Shown here: one piece after another, positions 1-15,354 of the stretch
Layout: each line of letters starts with the position of its first letter
Numbering within the stretch: position 1 is the first letter of the stretch
From: Chrysomallon squamiferum
Taxonomy: Eukaryota; Mollusca; Gastropoda; Neomphalida; Peltospiridae
Assembly (NCBI GenBank): GCA_012295275.1
Contig: CM022679.1
Coordinates: 23,961,002-24,025,001, forward strand
Direction: 5' to 3'
Length of the DNA stretch: 64,000 nt
Notes under the pieces: generated by a model
The model's database searches: none
Told to the model about the DNA's origin: nothing
Seen by the model: only the letters and a program-made list of their open reading frames with translations
Made by a program: the position numbers and the translations under genes

Positions 1-653
1 TCTGACTCTCTGTTTCATTGTGTTTGGTTTAGTCGTTAACAAATCCATTAGATCTATACAGTTCCATTTGCCACTGCTAAATCATCTGTTTTAATAATAA
101 AACATACACTACAGGTGTTTCAACGAAATGTTCGCCAATTATTTCGTTCTACGTTTCTGTACCGTGATGTCGAAATAAAAATAAAAGAAAATGGATGATA
201 TATTAATAAATATTTGATGTATGCTTAACAACGGTAAAGCTAAATCCATTAACAAATGACAATATACTGCGAAAACAGAAAATAAAACGCACGCTAAAGT
301 ATAATATAATATATATTATATTATATTATAATACATATTTAATTATAGTTATTTGTTTGTTGCCTTTATTTCTTTTTCAGCTTTTTGCGTACGTAGAATT
401 CATACAAAAAAATCAACACCAGAAAACAACAACAAAAAAACAAACAAAACAACAACAACTACAACATCAGCAGCAACAACAACAACAAAAACAACAACCC
501 CAACCCAGCAATAATAAATGCCCCAAGACTTAAAATCGACATAATTCTTCTCCTAATTCTAAAATCTGATACTTACTACTTTGCTTTTGGTTTTCTTTTG
601 GTGAAATAAATAAAACGAATAAACAAATAAATACAAATACAAATAAAATAAAA

Positions 654-687
<34 letters not shown>

Positions 688-1415
688 TATTTGAAATATG
701 TACTCTTTAGCACCGTCAAGGGAGAAACCGTTGCAACCTCTGAATTCGTGAATTTTCACCATATAGGCCTACAATGATAAGAAATGACTCATTACAGTGC
801 CTTTTATGATAATATGAAGTGATTCATCATAGCTGTCATACTGTTGCTTTGAGAGAAATGTGTTTGGACAGATCATACGTAACCAGCGTGTTGTGCTATA
901 AGTGACGTCAGTGCAATAATGTTGGAAGTCATCTTTCATTGCAGTGATTTGTCTTGTCGGGTTATCTTCTTGCTGGAATTTTATCACGTTTCAAGTTATA
1001 GGAATGAAATGTTTTGTAAGATAATCGCGAAGAGTAATGAGCCTGCATCGAGGTTTGTAACCAGAACACTCACATGTACAAAACAGAAATTAAATACTCT
1101 GTATAATCTCTGGTAAATTCAAGAACGAAATAGAAAAATAATAATAATAATAATAATAATAATATATAAAAATAATAATAATAAAAATATAATAATAATA
1201 AAATAAAATTAAATTAAAAAATAAAACAAATTAGAAAAAAAACAACTAAACAGAAACCTGAAAACTTAGATTAAGACTGTAGGTGCACATACATATACAG
1301 AAAATAAAGAAGGAAATAAACACATGCACAGATACAAACATCTGCATACGCATACGTATACACACTATTATAAACTGTTAAACAGGTACAATATTAAGCG
1401 TTCCATTCTGAAGCA

Positions 1416-1433
1416 GACACACATACACACACA

Positions 1434-1497
<64 letters not shown>
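1416..1497. repeat. (CA)n microsatellite
   Basis: Almost pure CA dinucleotide run of about 80 bases, interrupted only near its left end. Short open frames across it are repeat artefacts. Confidence 0.97.
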
Positions 1498-1501
<4 letters not shown>

Positions 1502-1967
1502 TGCGTATATATTAAATGGAGAGCAATTTAAAATAATCTGCCACTACATCATGGTCATTTATCTTCCGAAACTGTCGGAATAAAATATACACAATTAAGT
1601 AGCATTTAAAGAAAACAATTTCAATCTTTGGAGAAGCTGAAAAAGAAAAGTTATGAGAAACATATCTTTCTGTTTAGACATTATCGCTAGCGAATCGAAC
1701 GCACGTGCTAATCTATTTATGTTTCTCAGCAAGAGATTTTTCATTTTTGAAATGCTTTACTAATATCTCTTGAATCGTTTTCTTAAAAACAAATTATCCT
1801 CTGTATTATCTTTTATTGAAAAATACCTTTACTGCATTATTATATATATGCTATGTAGTACAGATATTATTTTTCAAACGTTTGTTTCAATTTAAAAAAA
1901 GAACTGGGAAATAAAGATGAGCGTCCATACAAATCGTTCAGTCAAATTATGTCTTAGCTTTGATTTT

Positions 1968-2132
<165 letters not shown>

Positions 2133-2242
2133 ATTTATTGAGAAAATAATGCACATTTATTTTTTTGTCTTATCTGAATGCCCATATTGACAAGACATTT
2201 GATGCCATAACGAGAATGAATTTGGAACATTAATATAAATGT

Positions 2243-2247
<5 letters not shown>

Positions 2248-2325
<78 letters not shown>
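2248..2325. repeat. (GA)n microsatellite
   Basis: About 78 bases of GA dinucleotide, lying 116 bases after the TC/CCCT/CA tract and in the complementary sense to it. Confidence 0.97.
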
Positions 2326-2329
<4 letters not shown>

Positions 2330-2557
2330 AACATGGTACGTTTTAAAATTCTACAGAAACCAAATAGTTAATAGTAAAAATTATTGTTTTCTTTGTTTAA
2401 AAAAACAAACAACAACTAACAAACAACAAAAAATAACAACAAAAAACAAACAATAATAATAATAAAATTAAAATAACAGTAAAAAAAAAAAAAAAAAAAA
2501 AAAAAAGAAAATACATTTATAGATTAACGTCTTATTGTTTTGTCTCTGTAATTTCAG

Positions 2558-2778
2558 ATGACGAAGAAGTGAGAATAATTCGACAGTGTGCAGTGCTCGG
2601 GGACGACGGCTGTATTCAACGAATAGGAACGTTTAAAGTGAAATTTCTCTACTGTCATTGTACAGAGCCTTTGTGTAACTCGTCTGGCAGAAGTCAACCT
2701 TTGCTATCAATGGCCGTCTTCAGTGTTTTATCAAGTTTCCTCATTCCAACAATAAAAAACCATTTGTTCAGTTTCTGA
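2558..2778 (+). CDS. Last exon of a sleepless/quiver-like Ly6/uPAR protein (partial)
   Basis: Terminal exon of a small secreted Ly6-type protein. The acceptor TTTCAG ends at 2557. Two bases complete a split codon and the frame then runs to TGA at 2776-2778. The peptide starts DEEVRIIRQCAV and carries five cysteines in the spacing RQC, GC, YCHC and LCN, the last being the typical Cys-Asn end of a three-finger domain. It ends in a hydrophobic tail after a Ser/Gly-rich stretch, as expected of a GPI-anchored protein. The arrangement matches exon 3 of the complete gene at 7326-9000, including the intron phase and the YCHCTEPLCNSS motif, so the two are paralogues. Drosophila sleepless (quiver) family members modulate potassium channels and nicotinic receptors at the cell surface; that role here is inferred. 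The upstream exons are not in the window. Confidence 0.82.
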
Positions 2779-2956
2779 GCTGGATACTTTACTCATGTAA
2801 ATTTATTATATATGCAAAATATAGGATGGATCGAAGTCACTGTCACCAAGTTGTAGAATATTTCAGTAATTGTTTCTAAATTGGATTTTTTTTTTTTTTT
2901 TCCATATGTTCTAAGACTAGTAGATTGGCATAATTACATTAATGTCACGTTTTGGC

Positions 2957-3210
2957 AGCGAACCAGAAAAGACTGGTTCTTGTAGCTAAAAAATATATTA
3001 CTATACCGGTTTTCTTAGATGTTACGGCGAGACATCGAACTATTCCAGCAAATAAGAGACAAAAACAAAACTCAACATCATTGTTTCTGGCAGGTATTAG
3101 ATCGGGGAACCAGGAAAGTCTGCTTATTGAAGCTAAAACTGTTACTAATGAATTGTTTTTCGTAGATATTACGTAAGCGAACTGAACATTTTAGTAATAG
3201 GTTTGCCTGT
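2957..3210. repeat. Diverged tandem repeat, unit about 130 bases
   Basis: Two successive segments share an ordered set of short matches: an AACCAG start, then TCTTGTAGCTAAAA versus TATTGAAGCTAAAA, then TAGATGTTACG versus TAGATATTACG, then CGAACT followed by an A-rich end. A weaker third copy may precede them near 2830. Open frames across the repeat do not resemble a known protein. Confidence 0.5.
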
Positions 3211-3816
3211 TAGCAAGCCATGGTTTCGTATTTTCCTTCCATCATTATACTCCATATATATAGATTAACAACGCACATCTCATACACAGCTAGAACATAT
3301 TTTCACCTGATTTTTATTGCATAAATGTATTCATTATCAGTACTGACATTTTAAAATACTTTTCAAAGAAATGTTTTTTTTTTTAATTTTTAATTTATTT
3401 TAGTTTTCAGTTCATAGAATCAACTAATTTATACAAATACCACAAGTAAGTCAGTTAAAAATAGTTACTGATAAATTTACAGAGTTTAAAATAAATATTT
3501 CTTTTTCACACAAAGAAACCATAAGAGCTTAATATTATGCTATTATATTATTCTAGTGAAGTAAACCCAAATATGATTCTTTAATTTCTTTTTGTAAGTT
3601 TAATTTTTATTTTTTTGACCCTACACTTAAAAATAAAATTGTACAGTCTTTTTTCTCTTCAATCACTGAAACATAATCCTACTTGGTATATGATTAGTAT
3701 AAGTAATTTTTTATGGATATGGGAAGATCAAAAAAATATTTAACGAACCAGGATGTTCTCAGGGAACTGATTAAGGAAGCATAGAACAATATGAACCGTT
3801 TAAGAATATGAACTAT

Positions 3817-3825
<9 letters not shown>

Positions 3826-3892
<67 letters not shown>
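3826..3892. repeat. (TA)n microsatellite
   Basis: About 67 bases of TA dinucleotide between short GT-rich edges. Confidence 0.96.
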
Positions 3893-3899
<7 letters not shown>

Positions 3900-4457
3900 G
3901 TTACGTTCGGCGTGCATACTTTATACTTTTGTAATATGAATAAAAGTCAAATATTCCATAATTTCGGAATATTTTCAGGTTTGTTTTCTATTTGTTTCGG
4001 AATATAACTAGTGGTATTATTTGTCCTTAATGCTATAATCTCCCTTAAAAACTATACATATTTCAAAATATAATTAAGCGTTAATATTATTATTACTGTT
4101 ATATCACTTGCCTAAAAATACACTGCACTAACGCGTTATTACAAATGTCTAGTTCATCAAGGATTTAAAATTATTAATCTTCATCAGTAGTTTTACACCA
4201 TATATTTTATAATGGATGTGCATTTATTATAAATACTGGCTTTAGCAAGACCATATGTTGTGGTCCGTGTTTTAGATGACAGAATTCATGTAGCTATGTG
4301 CTACACTGTAAAGTTCACTAGCGGTGATACCATTTCTTCGTGTTATAGACACTGTAGAATATTTTCAGATGTTATTAATCGATAATCATGTAACAACAAA
4401 CCTTATATCCCACTTTGTATTTATAATGGGGATTTTTTTTTTGTATTTTTTTCTTCA

Positions 4458-4599
<142 letters not shown>

Positions 4600-5047
4600 C
4601 GTAACAGTTTAAAAATTTCCCTCAACTATTGTGTAAAAAAGACCAGCATGAATCTAATCCTTTCGCTTCGTTACACAACTTGATGTTTCTTAATGCTGAC
4701 AATTCGTGTTCTAATACAGTTAGCTGTAGACAACAAGTCTTTGATCAATAAATTCCACCACTCCATGGCATGTCGCCATGTAACCAGTTCATCTGTTATT
4801 TCATTTGAAGATGCCATTGAATGTAAAGACTGGTGGAGAAAGCCTGACGCAGTAGAAAATAAGGTTCCCACAATGGATCCATATTTCTTTCTTGACATTT
4901 GTTTAGAAGATTGATCGTAAAGCATACAAACTGATCAGTAACCGCTTTAAGCTTAAAGAGTGGAAAAGTCTACTGACTAGGTTAAAGAATGTTATCCGAC
5001 GTGCCAGTGGTTGAAGGATCGAAAGCCAAGTTTTTTTTAACTGTTGT

Positions 5048-5099
<52 letters not shown>

Positions 5100-5342
5100 T
5101 ATAGTAATTTATTATTTATTTATTTATTTATTTTTTAAAATGTATTTCAAACCGCGTTGTGAACTTCATATCATTTCTTGTTTATCTAAATAGGGATGCA
5201 GTATTTATTTCGGGATTAAAAAAACAAATTATGTTTTCAAATGATGCAATGTATCAACATAATTATCTTTTATTATTTTCAGAACAGAAGTTTCGTGAAA
5301 ATACGATTTGTATGTTTCACGAGATATTTTCTCATCATTAAT

Positions 5343-5383
<41 letters not shown>

Positions 5384-7098
5384 AATAAAATAAATGGATT
5401 TTCAGGATTAAGTAAGAATTTTTGTTTAAGAAATGACGATAATAATGATGATTATAACAATAAAAATAATATAATAATAATTAATTCAGACAGCGGAAAC
5501 CAATCTTTCCCAAAAATGAAAAGACGAAGACGATGGTGATAATAAATAAATAAATTAATAAATAAATAAAAAGCACTAATATATAGAAAATTGTTTGCAA
5601 ACGATATTTTCACTACTGAAAATTATTATTATGATGATTATTATTATTATCATTATTATTATTATTATTATAATTATTATTATTATTATTGACATTAATA
5701 TTATTATTATTCTTTTATATTTCCTTTTTTGCTTTCAGAAACATTCTACTTGCTATTTCTTTTAAAATAATGTTCTTTTCTTTTCTTTTTTTTTTTTTTG
5801 ATTTTGTTTTTGATTTTTTTTTACAATTGTATATATAATAGTGATACAATTCACAGCTGTTCCTTTGTTCAGTGAAGAGTACATATTTGTAACAGTGTGA
5901 TATTATCCTATGTAAATTTACAGTTGGTCATGTGATACTAACTATTATAGTTTTGTAAATAATGAATACAGCATTCAGATAATGTTTTGTAAATGACACA
6001 CATCTTTAGTACTTATTCAAATATTTTTATTTCCACAGTAAGTTAAAGTTGAAATAATGTTGTATTGTATACACTGTGGACATTGTTATCTTAGCACAAT
6101 TTCATGTATTGTACGAATCAACATTTGAGAAATATACTGTTACGTAAATGTTTTAGTTTTTTTATGTTGTTTTTTTTTTTGTGGTGTTTTTATCATTATT
6201 ATTAATTTAATATATATTAAAATACATACATGTATATAAAAATATACATACACACATATTTCGTAAAGGAGACACATATTTAGTACATATATAAATACAA
6301 ATTTATATACATATTGATGTGAATTTAGTTCTCTTCGGAAAAGATTTATTTTTTGTCAGTACCCGAAAATACAGATCTATATGTAGTCATCATATCTTGC
6401 CACTGGGTACTGTGATTAAAGGATACATAAGTAAACACATAGGCACATACGCACGTGCGCGTTCTGAATATATTTATTTATATATTACATTTTTGTGACG
6501 CAAAAGAAATGACCTTATTACGTCATACACATGCCATTAGCAAAAAGACGAACATTGTTTTTTGCGTACACAATTTCTATCATTATTGGGGATAACTTTC
6601 ATGCTTTAAATGACACGTAAGTATGTTTTCCTTGTCCAGTTTTTAGAATATATAACCAGCAGTATTGTTTATGTTGTTTGGTAGATAAAACGCAATTTAA
6701 CTGAAACTTGACAATAGAGAGCGAAAACTAGATTCCAAAGGCCACATACCATCTTATAGAACAAGGAATAAAACAATAAAAGTAAACATAAAATTGAAAA
6801 GAAAGTGACAAAGATTGCAAACAAATAAATAAAGAAAACAATACATGAAGCAACTAATAGGTTAGAAATTTATATAAGCAAGTTAATGCCCTAATCGGCA
6901 CTTAATCAATGTACTTCCGTTTTAGCAGGTGCTCCAAGGTCAAAATCGAGTTAAAGGTTACATTGGACAGGAAGAGAGAGAACCGAAATAAATTAACAAA
7001 TAATAATAATAATAATTTCATACAGATCCAAAAAAAAAAAAAAAAAATGCAAATAAAAGATTAAAAGCTCCCCACAAACTCAAAAGTGGAATAAATAC

Positions 7099-7147
<49 letters not shown>

Positions 7148-7325
7148 AAATTTTTTAATTTTAATTTTAATTTTTTTAAATTAATTTCTTCATTACAACT
7201 GTTTTTAATTTTATTTTAGATGAAAATTACTAAGAAAACTGACAATCTCTGATCGAATTACTCTGGATTTCATTAGAATTCACAACAAGCCTGTTTTCTA
7301 AATCTTTTCGAAACGTTTTCGAAAA

Positions 7326-7497
7326 ATGGATTTGAAATTTTCTTTTTCGCTTTTATCTTTTATTATTTGTTCTCTTGCACCGGAAAAAGGTACAGTATAC
7401 TGATGTGTATGAGTATAATTACGAGTATGCGTGTCTGTCTTTTTTGTTTCGGTCTCTTTGCACTGGAAAAAAAACATGTTAACACGTCTGTATATAG

Positions 7498-7547
<50 letters not shown>

Positions 7548-9000
7548 AAGAACAGACAGACACAAACACATGCTCATGTACACGTACACCCTCCCACGCA
7601 TGCATATCTGTTATATTGCATAACACACGGTTGCACAATCATGTTTGTGCATAGATATGTGTGTATACTGGAATAAGTGTTGCATAATCACTATTGAATA
7701 TGCGTTCTAGTATCTCGATATACCCTAAACACATTATGTATAAAATAAAACTGATATCGCATTTTTTTCAGTTTTCTTAAATGACATATATATCTTTGTA
7801 TTTATACTTTATCTTTTATTATTATCTTTTTAAATCAAAACATCGTTATTTTAAATCTTTGATAATGAATCCTAATTAACGATATAACGAATTATTATTA
7901 TTGCTATTATTATTATTATTATTATTTCAAGTAGTTGTTGTAGAAGTTGTTGTTGTTGCAGTAGTAGCAGTTATAGTAGTACTCTCATCTTGCTCAGGTT
8001 CTGCTATATTATGTTACGTGTGTAACTCCTATTTTAACGGATCTGAATGTTCTGAACTCGGTCATCAGTCAGAGAAAACGAAAAATATGTATGCTACAGA
8101 CTGCAAATTTCACCAAGGACCCAAACCGGCCAAAGCGTGCAGGAAGATGTACCAGGACTGTAAGTACATATGAACAAGAAACCTCTTTGTATTAACGTTA
8201 CTGGAATGTGAATTTGTAATAACAGTAATTAAGGCTATACTAGAGTGATGGTGGATGTCCACTGGTATTTTAAAGTCTGCCTAATAAAACGTTTTCATTT
8301 CCAAAATTTATGATTTTCTTGTTTTGGGCATTACGTTATTGGTCATAGCAAACAGGTTGGACAATAAAGTATTACGGTTATTTATTTGTTAATTTAAAAA
8401 AAAAATGTTTGCCTGTTCATAAATGGCGTGGTGTCATGGCTGAGTATGTATCTAACTGATATATATATCTAAATGTTGTTGTTTTTGTCTCAAAAAATCG
8501 TGGAAAATCGGCCACCTTTTACGCGATAGATTTTTGAACAGTGAAAAAAGAACCCAATAAAAGAACCCCAAAACAACAACAACCAAAAAAATCATTTAAT
8601 TTTCATTTTTTTTAACCTCTCTCGCACTCTCTTTATTATTATTATTATTATTATTATTACTAGTAGTAGTAGTAGTAGTAGTAGTATTGCTGTTGTTGTT
8701 GTTTTGTTGTCGTTGTTTTCGTATGTCTATATATATATACATATACAACAACAACAACATTTAAAAAAAAATTTTTACAACTTTGATTCAGTCAGCGATC
8801 AAGGAGGGATAAGAGTTATTCGTCAGTGTGCTGTGAGATGGAAGGCTGGATGTAAGGAAAAGTCTACTGGGAAGCGAAGTGGACTCAGTTTCGTGTACTG
8901 TCACTGTACAGAGCCGCTGTGTAATTCATCGAGAAGAAACAGACCTTCCCTGTCAACACATTTCTCCGTGTTACCTTTTTTCTTTTTATTGTTAAAATAA
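7326..9000 (+). CDS. Sleepless/quiver-like Ly6/uPAR protein, complete, 3 exons
   Basis: Exons are 7326-7389, 7998-8159 and 8792-9000 (435 coding bases, 144 residues). Both introns are phase 1 with GTACAG and GTAAGT donors and CAG acceptors, and the frame is continuous through them. Exon 1 encodes a hydrophobic signal peptide (MDLKFSFSLLSFIICSLA). The mature part opens with ILCYVCNSYF and has ten cysteines, ending YCHC then LCN, which is the three-finger Ly6 pattern with the Cys-Asn end. A hydrophobic C-terminus follows Ser-rich residues and fits a GPI signal. Members of this family, such as Drosophila sleepless (quiver), are surface proteins that regulate Shaker channels and nicotinic receptors; the function of this paralogue is inferred. 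The last exon is closely related to the partial exon at 2558-2778, so the pair is a tandem duplication. Confidence 0.88.
7500..7547. repeat. (CA)n microsatellite in Ly6 intron 1
   Basis: CA run inside the first intron of the complete Ly6-like gene. It produces the cysteine/valine-rich frames seen on the opposite strand, which are not genes. Confidence 0.95.
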
Positions 9001-11099
<2,099 letters not shown>

Positions 11100-11800
11100 T
11101 AAATTTAAACGACGACAACAGATTTTGGCTGGAGGCTGAGTTCCTTCTAGATTATGATCCCCTGAACTACAGCCCGGTTAGCCCACATGTGAATCCGATG
11201 TTGATTCCATAGAATCATCTTCTTATAATTAAGTTATGATCTTTTCCCATTATAGCACTGTTCACCTGTCTTAATAAATTAAAATTAAAATTATCCATGG
11301 TTCAATTTATTTATTAAGCAGCAGAAGCTGTATTTTATTAAACGAGTGAATTACAAAGTGTTGGAACCCTCGTAGCTTCTTAAAAAGAAGAAAACAAAAA
11401 CAAACAAGCAAACTAAAAAACTAACAAATAACAACAAAAAAATAATTTAACAAATCGATCTGCTGCTGTTATAGCTTGTCCTAAAGGGCCCACTGAAATT
11501 AAATGCCACAAGATCGCTTCCTTCTCTGTTATAATATAAAACTTCTAAATAGCTTTGTTTTACAAAATTAAACTAACGACTACTACTACAACCATCACCA
11601 CTACTACTAGTACTGCTTCTGCTTCTACTACCACAATAAAGGGTGAATAAATAAATAAATAAAATAAACAAGCAAAAAACAAACAAACGAACGAGCAAAC
11701 AAACAAACAAACAAACAAACAAATATATATATAAATATACAAAGAAAGAAACAAATAATAATCCATCAATAAATCCTTATAAAATTGGGTAAGGGGAATA
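11100..11800 (+). repeat. RepA copy 1 (direct)
   Basis: Interspersed repeat recognised by ordered words such as CTGGAGGCTGAG, TGAATCCGATGTTGATTCC, CACTGTTCACC, ATCCATGGTTCA, and the stretch around CTTCTAAATAGCTTTG. The same order occurs at 22820-23360, and part of it is inverted at 30680-30890. It lies just outside the left end of the PRPF31 pseudogene. Confidence 0.8.
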
Positions 11801-11895
11801 ACTCATAGTGTCGTATTGAAATATTAAGTCAAAATTATCCATCCCTACACATGTCGAAAATGTATTGTTTCATTAATAATAATAATAATAATAAA

Positions 11896-11901
11896 ATAAA
11901 A

Positions 11902-11956
<55 letters not shown>

Positions 11957-11960
11957 ATCA
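11896..11960. repeat. (AAAT)n microsatellite
   Basis: Tetranucleotide run immediately beside the left end of the PRPF31-derived block. Confidence 0.95.
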
Positions 11961-11964
11961 TCAA

Positions 11965-12395
11965 GAATAAAATAAAATATAATGTTTATAGTTTTACATT
12001 TTTTCTTCTTAATTTTGCAGAAGCCTGCAGTAGATGAGTAAATTTTCTGATTGGCGTTTTGTATTTTCTTTATTGCTGCATGTTGGGCTGACAATTTCAA
12101 GACCCTAGAAAAAGATAAGCATTCGAGAAGACAACACAAACAAATAAAAATGCATCGCAAAAGCAGTAAAATTAATTTTCCATCCTAATTTTGGTATTTT
12201 ATTTTATTTTATTCATTCATTTATTTATTTGTTACATATTTCTATTCTTTTTATTTATTTGTTTTTATTATTATAATTTTTTTTTTATCCCATATTTGCT
12301 CGAGCTGAATGTATAGAAAACCTACCTGCAGTCGTACTGCCGTCCCAGAAATTTTTAACTGCTTGCATAAATTTATGCAGTGTTCGGGAGAGAGA

Positions 12396-12430
<35 letters not shown>

Positions 12431-13270
12431 ATAATAATAAAATAATAAATTAAAAAATATATATATAAATTTTTTTAAAAAAACCATAACTCCCCCAAAC
12501 AAACAAACAAACAAAAATTACAGCATCAACATATGTTGTATCAAAATATATTATCATTAGCAGGTGGAGTGACAACAGAAAAAAACTATATCTTAAAAAT
12601 GTTGATAAAATGTTGATTTAAAAACCTGAGGCTCAACAAATGAAAATATTCTTTTTTGTCTTGGTAAAAAATTTTGCCTATTTTCTAACAATGGCTCAAT
12701 AGAAAATTCAATTTAAAAATTTATATATATACAAATAACGAACATTTTCTGAAAACAGACGTGTAAAATAATTTTAAATTTATTTACTTTCTTTTATTTA
12801 CTATAGTCTTGTTAGAATCAACGGGTTTTGGACCAAATGTTAAAAAGTAAAACTTTTGCATATTTTCTGATGCTGATTTAAACATTTTCTGAATATAAAA
12901 GATAACATTAGTCTTGGCATCAACGACATTGTGCCTGATGCTGATTTGTACAGTGTACAAGACAAAAGCCAACATCTTCCTGATATACATTTTGCTGCCT
13001 ATATATTAATTTAATTAATATGTTCACTTATCTGAACAATGTCAGATTAATATTCTGTTACATGAAATCATTGGTAATACACAAGAGTTTACAGAATTCA
13101 GTAATTATTCAGTTTACATTATTCAGCTTTCTCTGGTGGAAACTCAGTCTTTTTGGCAATGTTGAGAATGGCTGTTGAAAACGCTTGCAATGTACGCTTC
13201 AGTGCTCCAAAAACGAGAATGTTACATTTTTGACAAGCATGTAGACATTCTGTAATATCTGAAATTAAAT
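11965..13270 (-). pseudogene. PRPF31 pseudogene, 3' block (exons 13, 12, 11, 8)
   Basis: Decayed minus-strand copy of the 3' part of PRPF31. Recognisable pieces, read in gene order, are exon 8 (about 13262-13127, residues like ILVFGALKRTLQAFSTAILN), exon 11 (about 12993-12893, the VVDAKT segment), exon 12 (about 12400-12320) and exon 13 with 3' flank (about 12105-11965, residues like AANQKIYSSTAGF in shifted frames). Exon 12 has lost about 57 internal bases, with a CAG at each edge of the gap, as expected of a microhomology deletion. Exons 9 and 10 are absent between the exon 8 and 11 relics. Intron 11 sequence at 12541-12620 also matches the intact gene near 40070-40140. It cannot encode a functional protein. 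Confidence 0.85.
12398..12428. repeat. Poly-A tract
   Basis: About 31 adenines followed by AAT units, inserted in intronic sequence of the PRPF31 pseudogene. Confidence 0.95.
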
Positions 13271-13739
13271 TAATAAATAATAAAAGAAGAAATATAATGC
13301 TGGTAGCATTAAGTAAAAAAATATAAATGCACACCTTGTACTAAAGACTCCTATAAAATACCGTATATAAATTAAATAAAATAAAATATAAATAAAGAAA
13401 TAAAGAAAGAAAGAAATAACTTTTACAAATATATAATTTACATGTATTTATCGAAGTAAATTCAGTACACAAAACAGTCGAAATTTATCTCGGCATCATA
13501 TCTTGACACTAAGTACATACGTGTATAATACATGTAATATTATGGCGAGTTTGTTTCTTTCTGATTTAACCAATAAATTTGAGGTGCCAGAATCGAAGGG
13601 GAAAAAAAGACAACTTAGATCTTCGCCATGGGTTAAAAGTAAGATGAGCATTTCTCCCATGTTGCCCACCTCCCCTACGCCTGATCCCTGATGTTACTCA
13701 GTTTATGTCCGATAAAGAAAATAATTTGAAAAGTTCCTT

Positions 13740-14413
13740 TTTAAAGTGATGAAAGAAACTATTTAATAATAAAAATCATATAACATAAAATAATTTAAAA
13801 AAACATGAAATTAAAAACTGTGATAATAATAAACACTCGAGATTGATTAACACTGTAAGAGTTTATAAAACGTATATCTTGATGAATATGATTTTGAAAT
13901 TTTTTCGCTGTCTTTGAGATTGTCTATGTTCATAATGAACTGAAGCTGACGTTTGACTGGTTACAGTGAGCGTTTAGTCTTTTTGGGACGACAAGCTTCG
14001 CCGAAGCAACTGAATAACTGATAAATCGTAGGAAACAGGTTGAGTCGAAAAGCAAAGTAATTTACAAGTATTATGTAACTTATAGCTTATATCTACGACA
14101 AACATTCTACTGAATATTTTGCTAAAGTTTGTTGTTCTGAAGCTGTTTTGAGATATATTAAAAAAGTAACATGAAACTGTTTTTTAATTTATTTGTGAAA
14201 TCAACCAATTTTTCCTTGTTATAACTGTACTATGGTGATATTTCGTTAAATCATTTGTCACTAATTGACATGCGAACGTGATACTGTGTAGTTGAAAGCG
14301 CATGCGTATAGAACCGTTAACCTAGTATCGTGAGGTATGAAATAAACAAAATGAAATTACACTCGCGGGTGTAAGTGATCTGTTGTTACACAGTGAATAG
14401 TTGGTAGCTTTCA

Positions 14414-14453
<40 letters not shown>

Positions 14454-15100
14454 TAATAATAATAATAATAATAACAACAACAACAAAACATGTGATGAGT
14501 CACATTCTTCCTCTATTGACAGAAACTCTTGGAAAACCAAATTAGAAATATCAAAGTTGGTTTTACAATTCAAATTAATTATCTGTTTATTAGTAACCAT
14601 CCTAAAACGATCAAAACGCATTCAATGATCATAAACATTACTGCTGTTGTATATTGTATATACATAGAATAAATAACGACAATTTATTTATTAAATTGAA
14701 CACTCTTTTAAAAATGGTCTTTTAAGATCTAAACCAGCAGCTGCACACAAAAAGAATTAACTTTTAGCAATGTATAATTTACATGTATTTGTCGAAGTAA
14801 ATTCAGTGCCCGAAACAACAGAAATTTATCTAGTCATGATATCTTGCCACTACGTATATATGTGTATAATACATATAACATTATGATGCATTTGTTCCTT
14901 TCTGATTTAGCGAATAAACAACAATTTACGAACTAAAGTCAAATGGACAATATTAAGTCCATAATCAAACAATCAAAATTTGAGATATCTACATATTAAT
15001 GGGTATTTTTAATGTGTAGGCTCACGTTTCTATATAATATTAAATGATGGATATTTGTAATAATACCAACACTAATAATTCAATCCATGCAATCAATTTA

Positions 15101-15131
<31 letters not shown>

Positions 15132-15319
15132 CTGTTATGGTTCATAGATGCTGTGTTAACGTTTCCGACTGCCAGTTTTTAAACTTTCTCACTACTCTAT
15201 CTCTCAAACAAACAGACTCCAGAACAAACAAACCTACACATATATATACATGTTAAAAAAATGTTAATAAAATAAAAGGAAAAAACATAAAATAAACTTT
15301 TTGAATTATTATATAATTA

Positions 15320-15354
<35 letters not shown>

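Noticed and set aside
4671-4925. Overlapping frames on both strands in a complex stretch
   Set aside because: Neither strand gives a recognisable domain, signal peptide or matching splice sites; both-strand openness over about 250 bases can occur by chance.
14322-14628. Poly-Leu and poly-Asn frames
   Set aside because: They come from (AAT)n microsatellites; the same explanation covers frames at 10.2-10.5, 18.2-18.5, 29.8-30.1, 50.4-50.7 and 53.3-53.6 kb.
15044-15256. Cys-Val-rich frame also seen at 18965-19210
   Set aside because: A (GT)n run inside the near-identical duplicated unit; no start context or splice structure.
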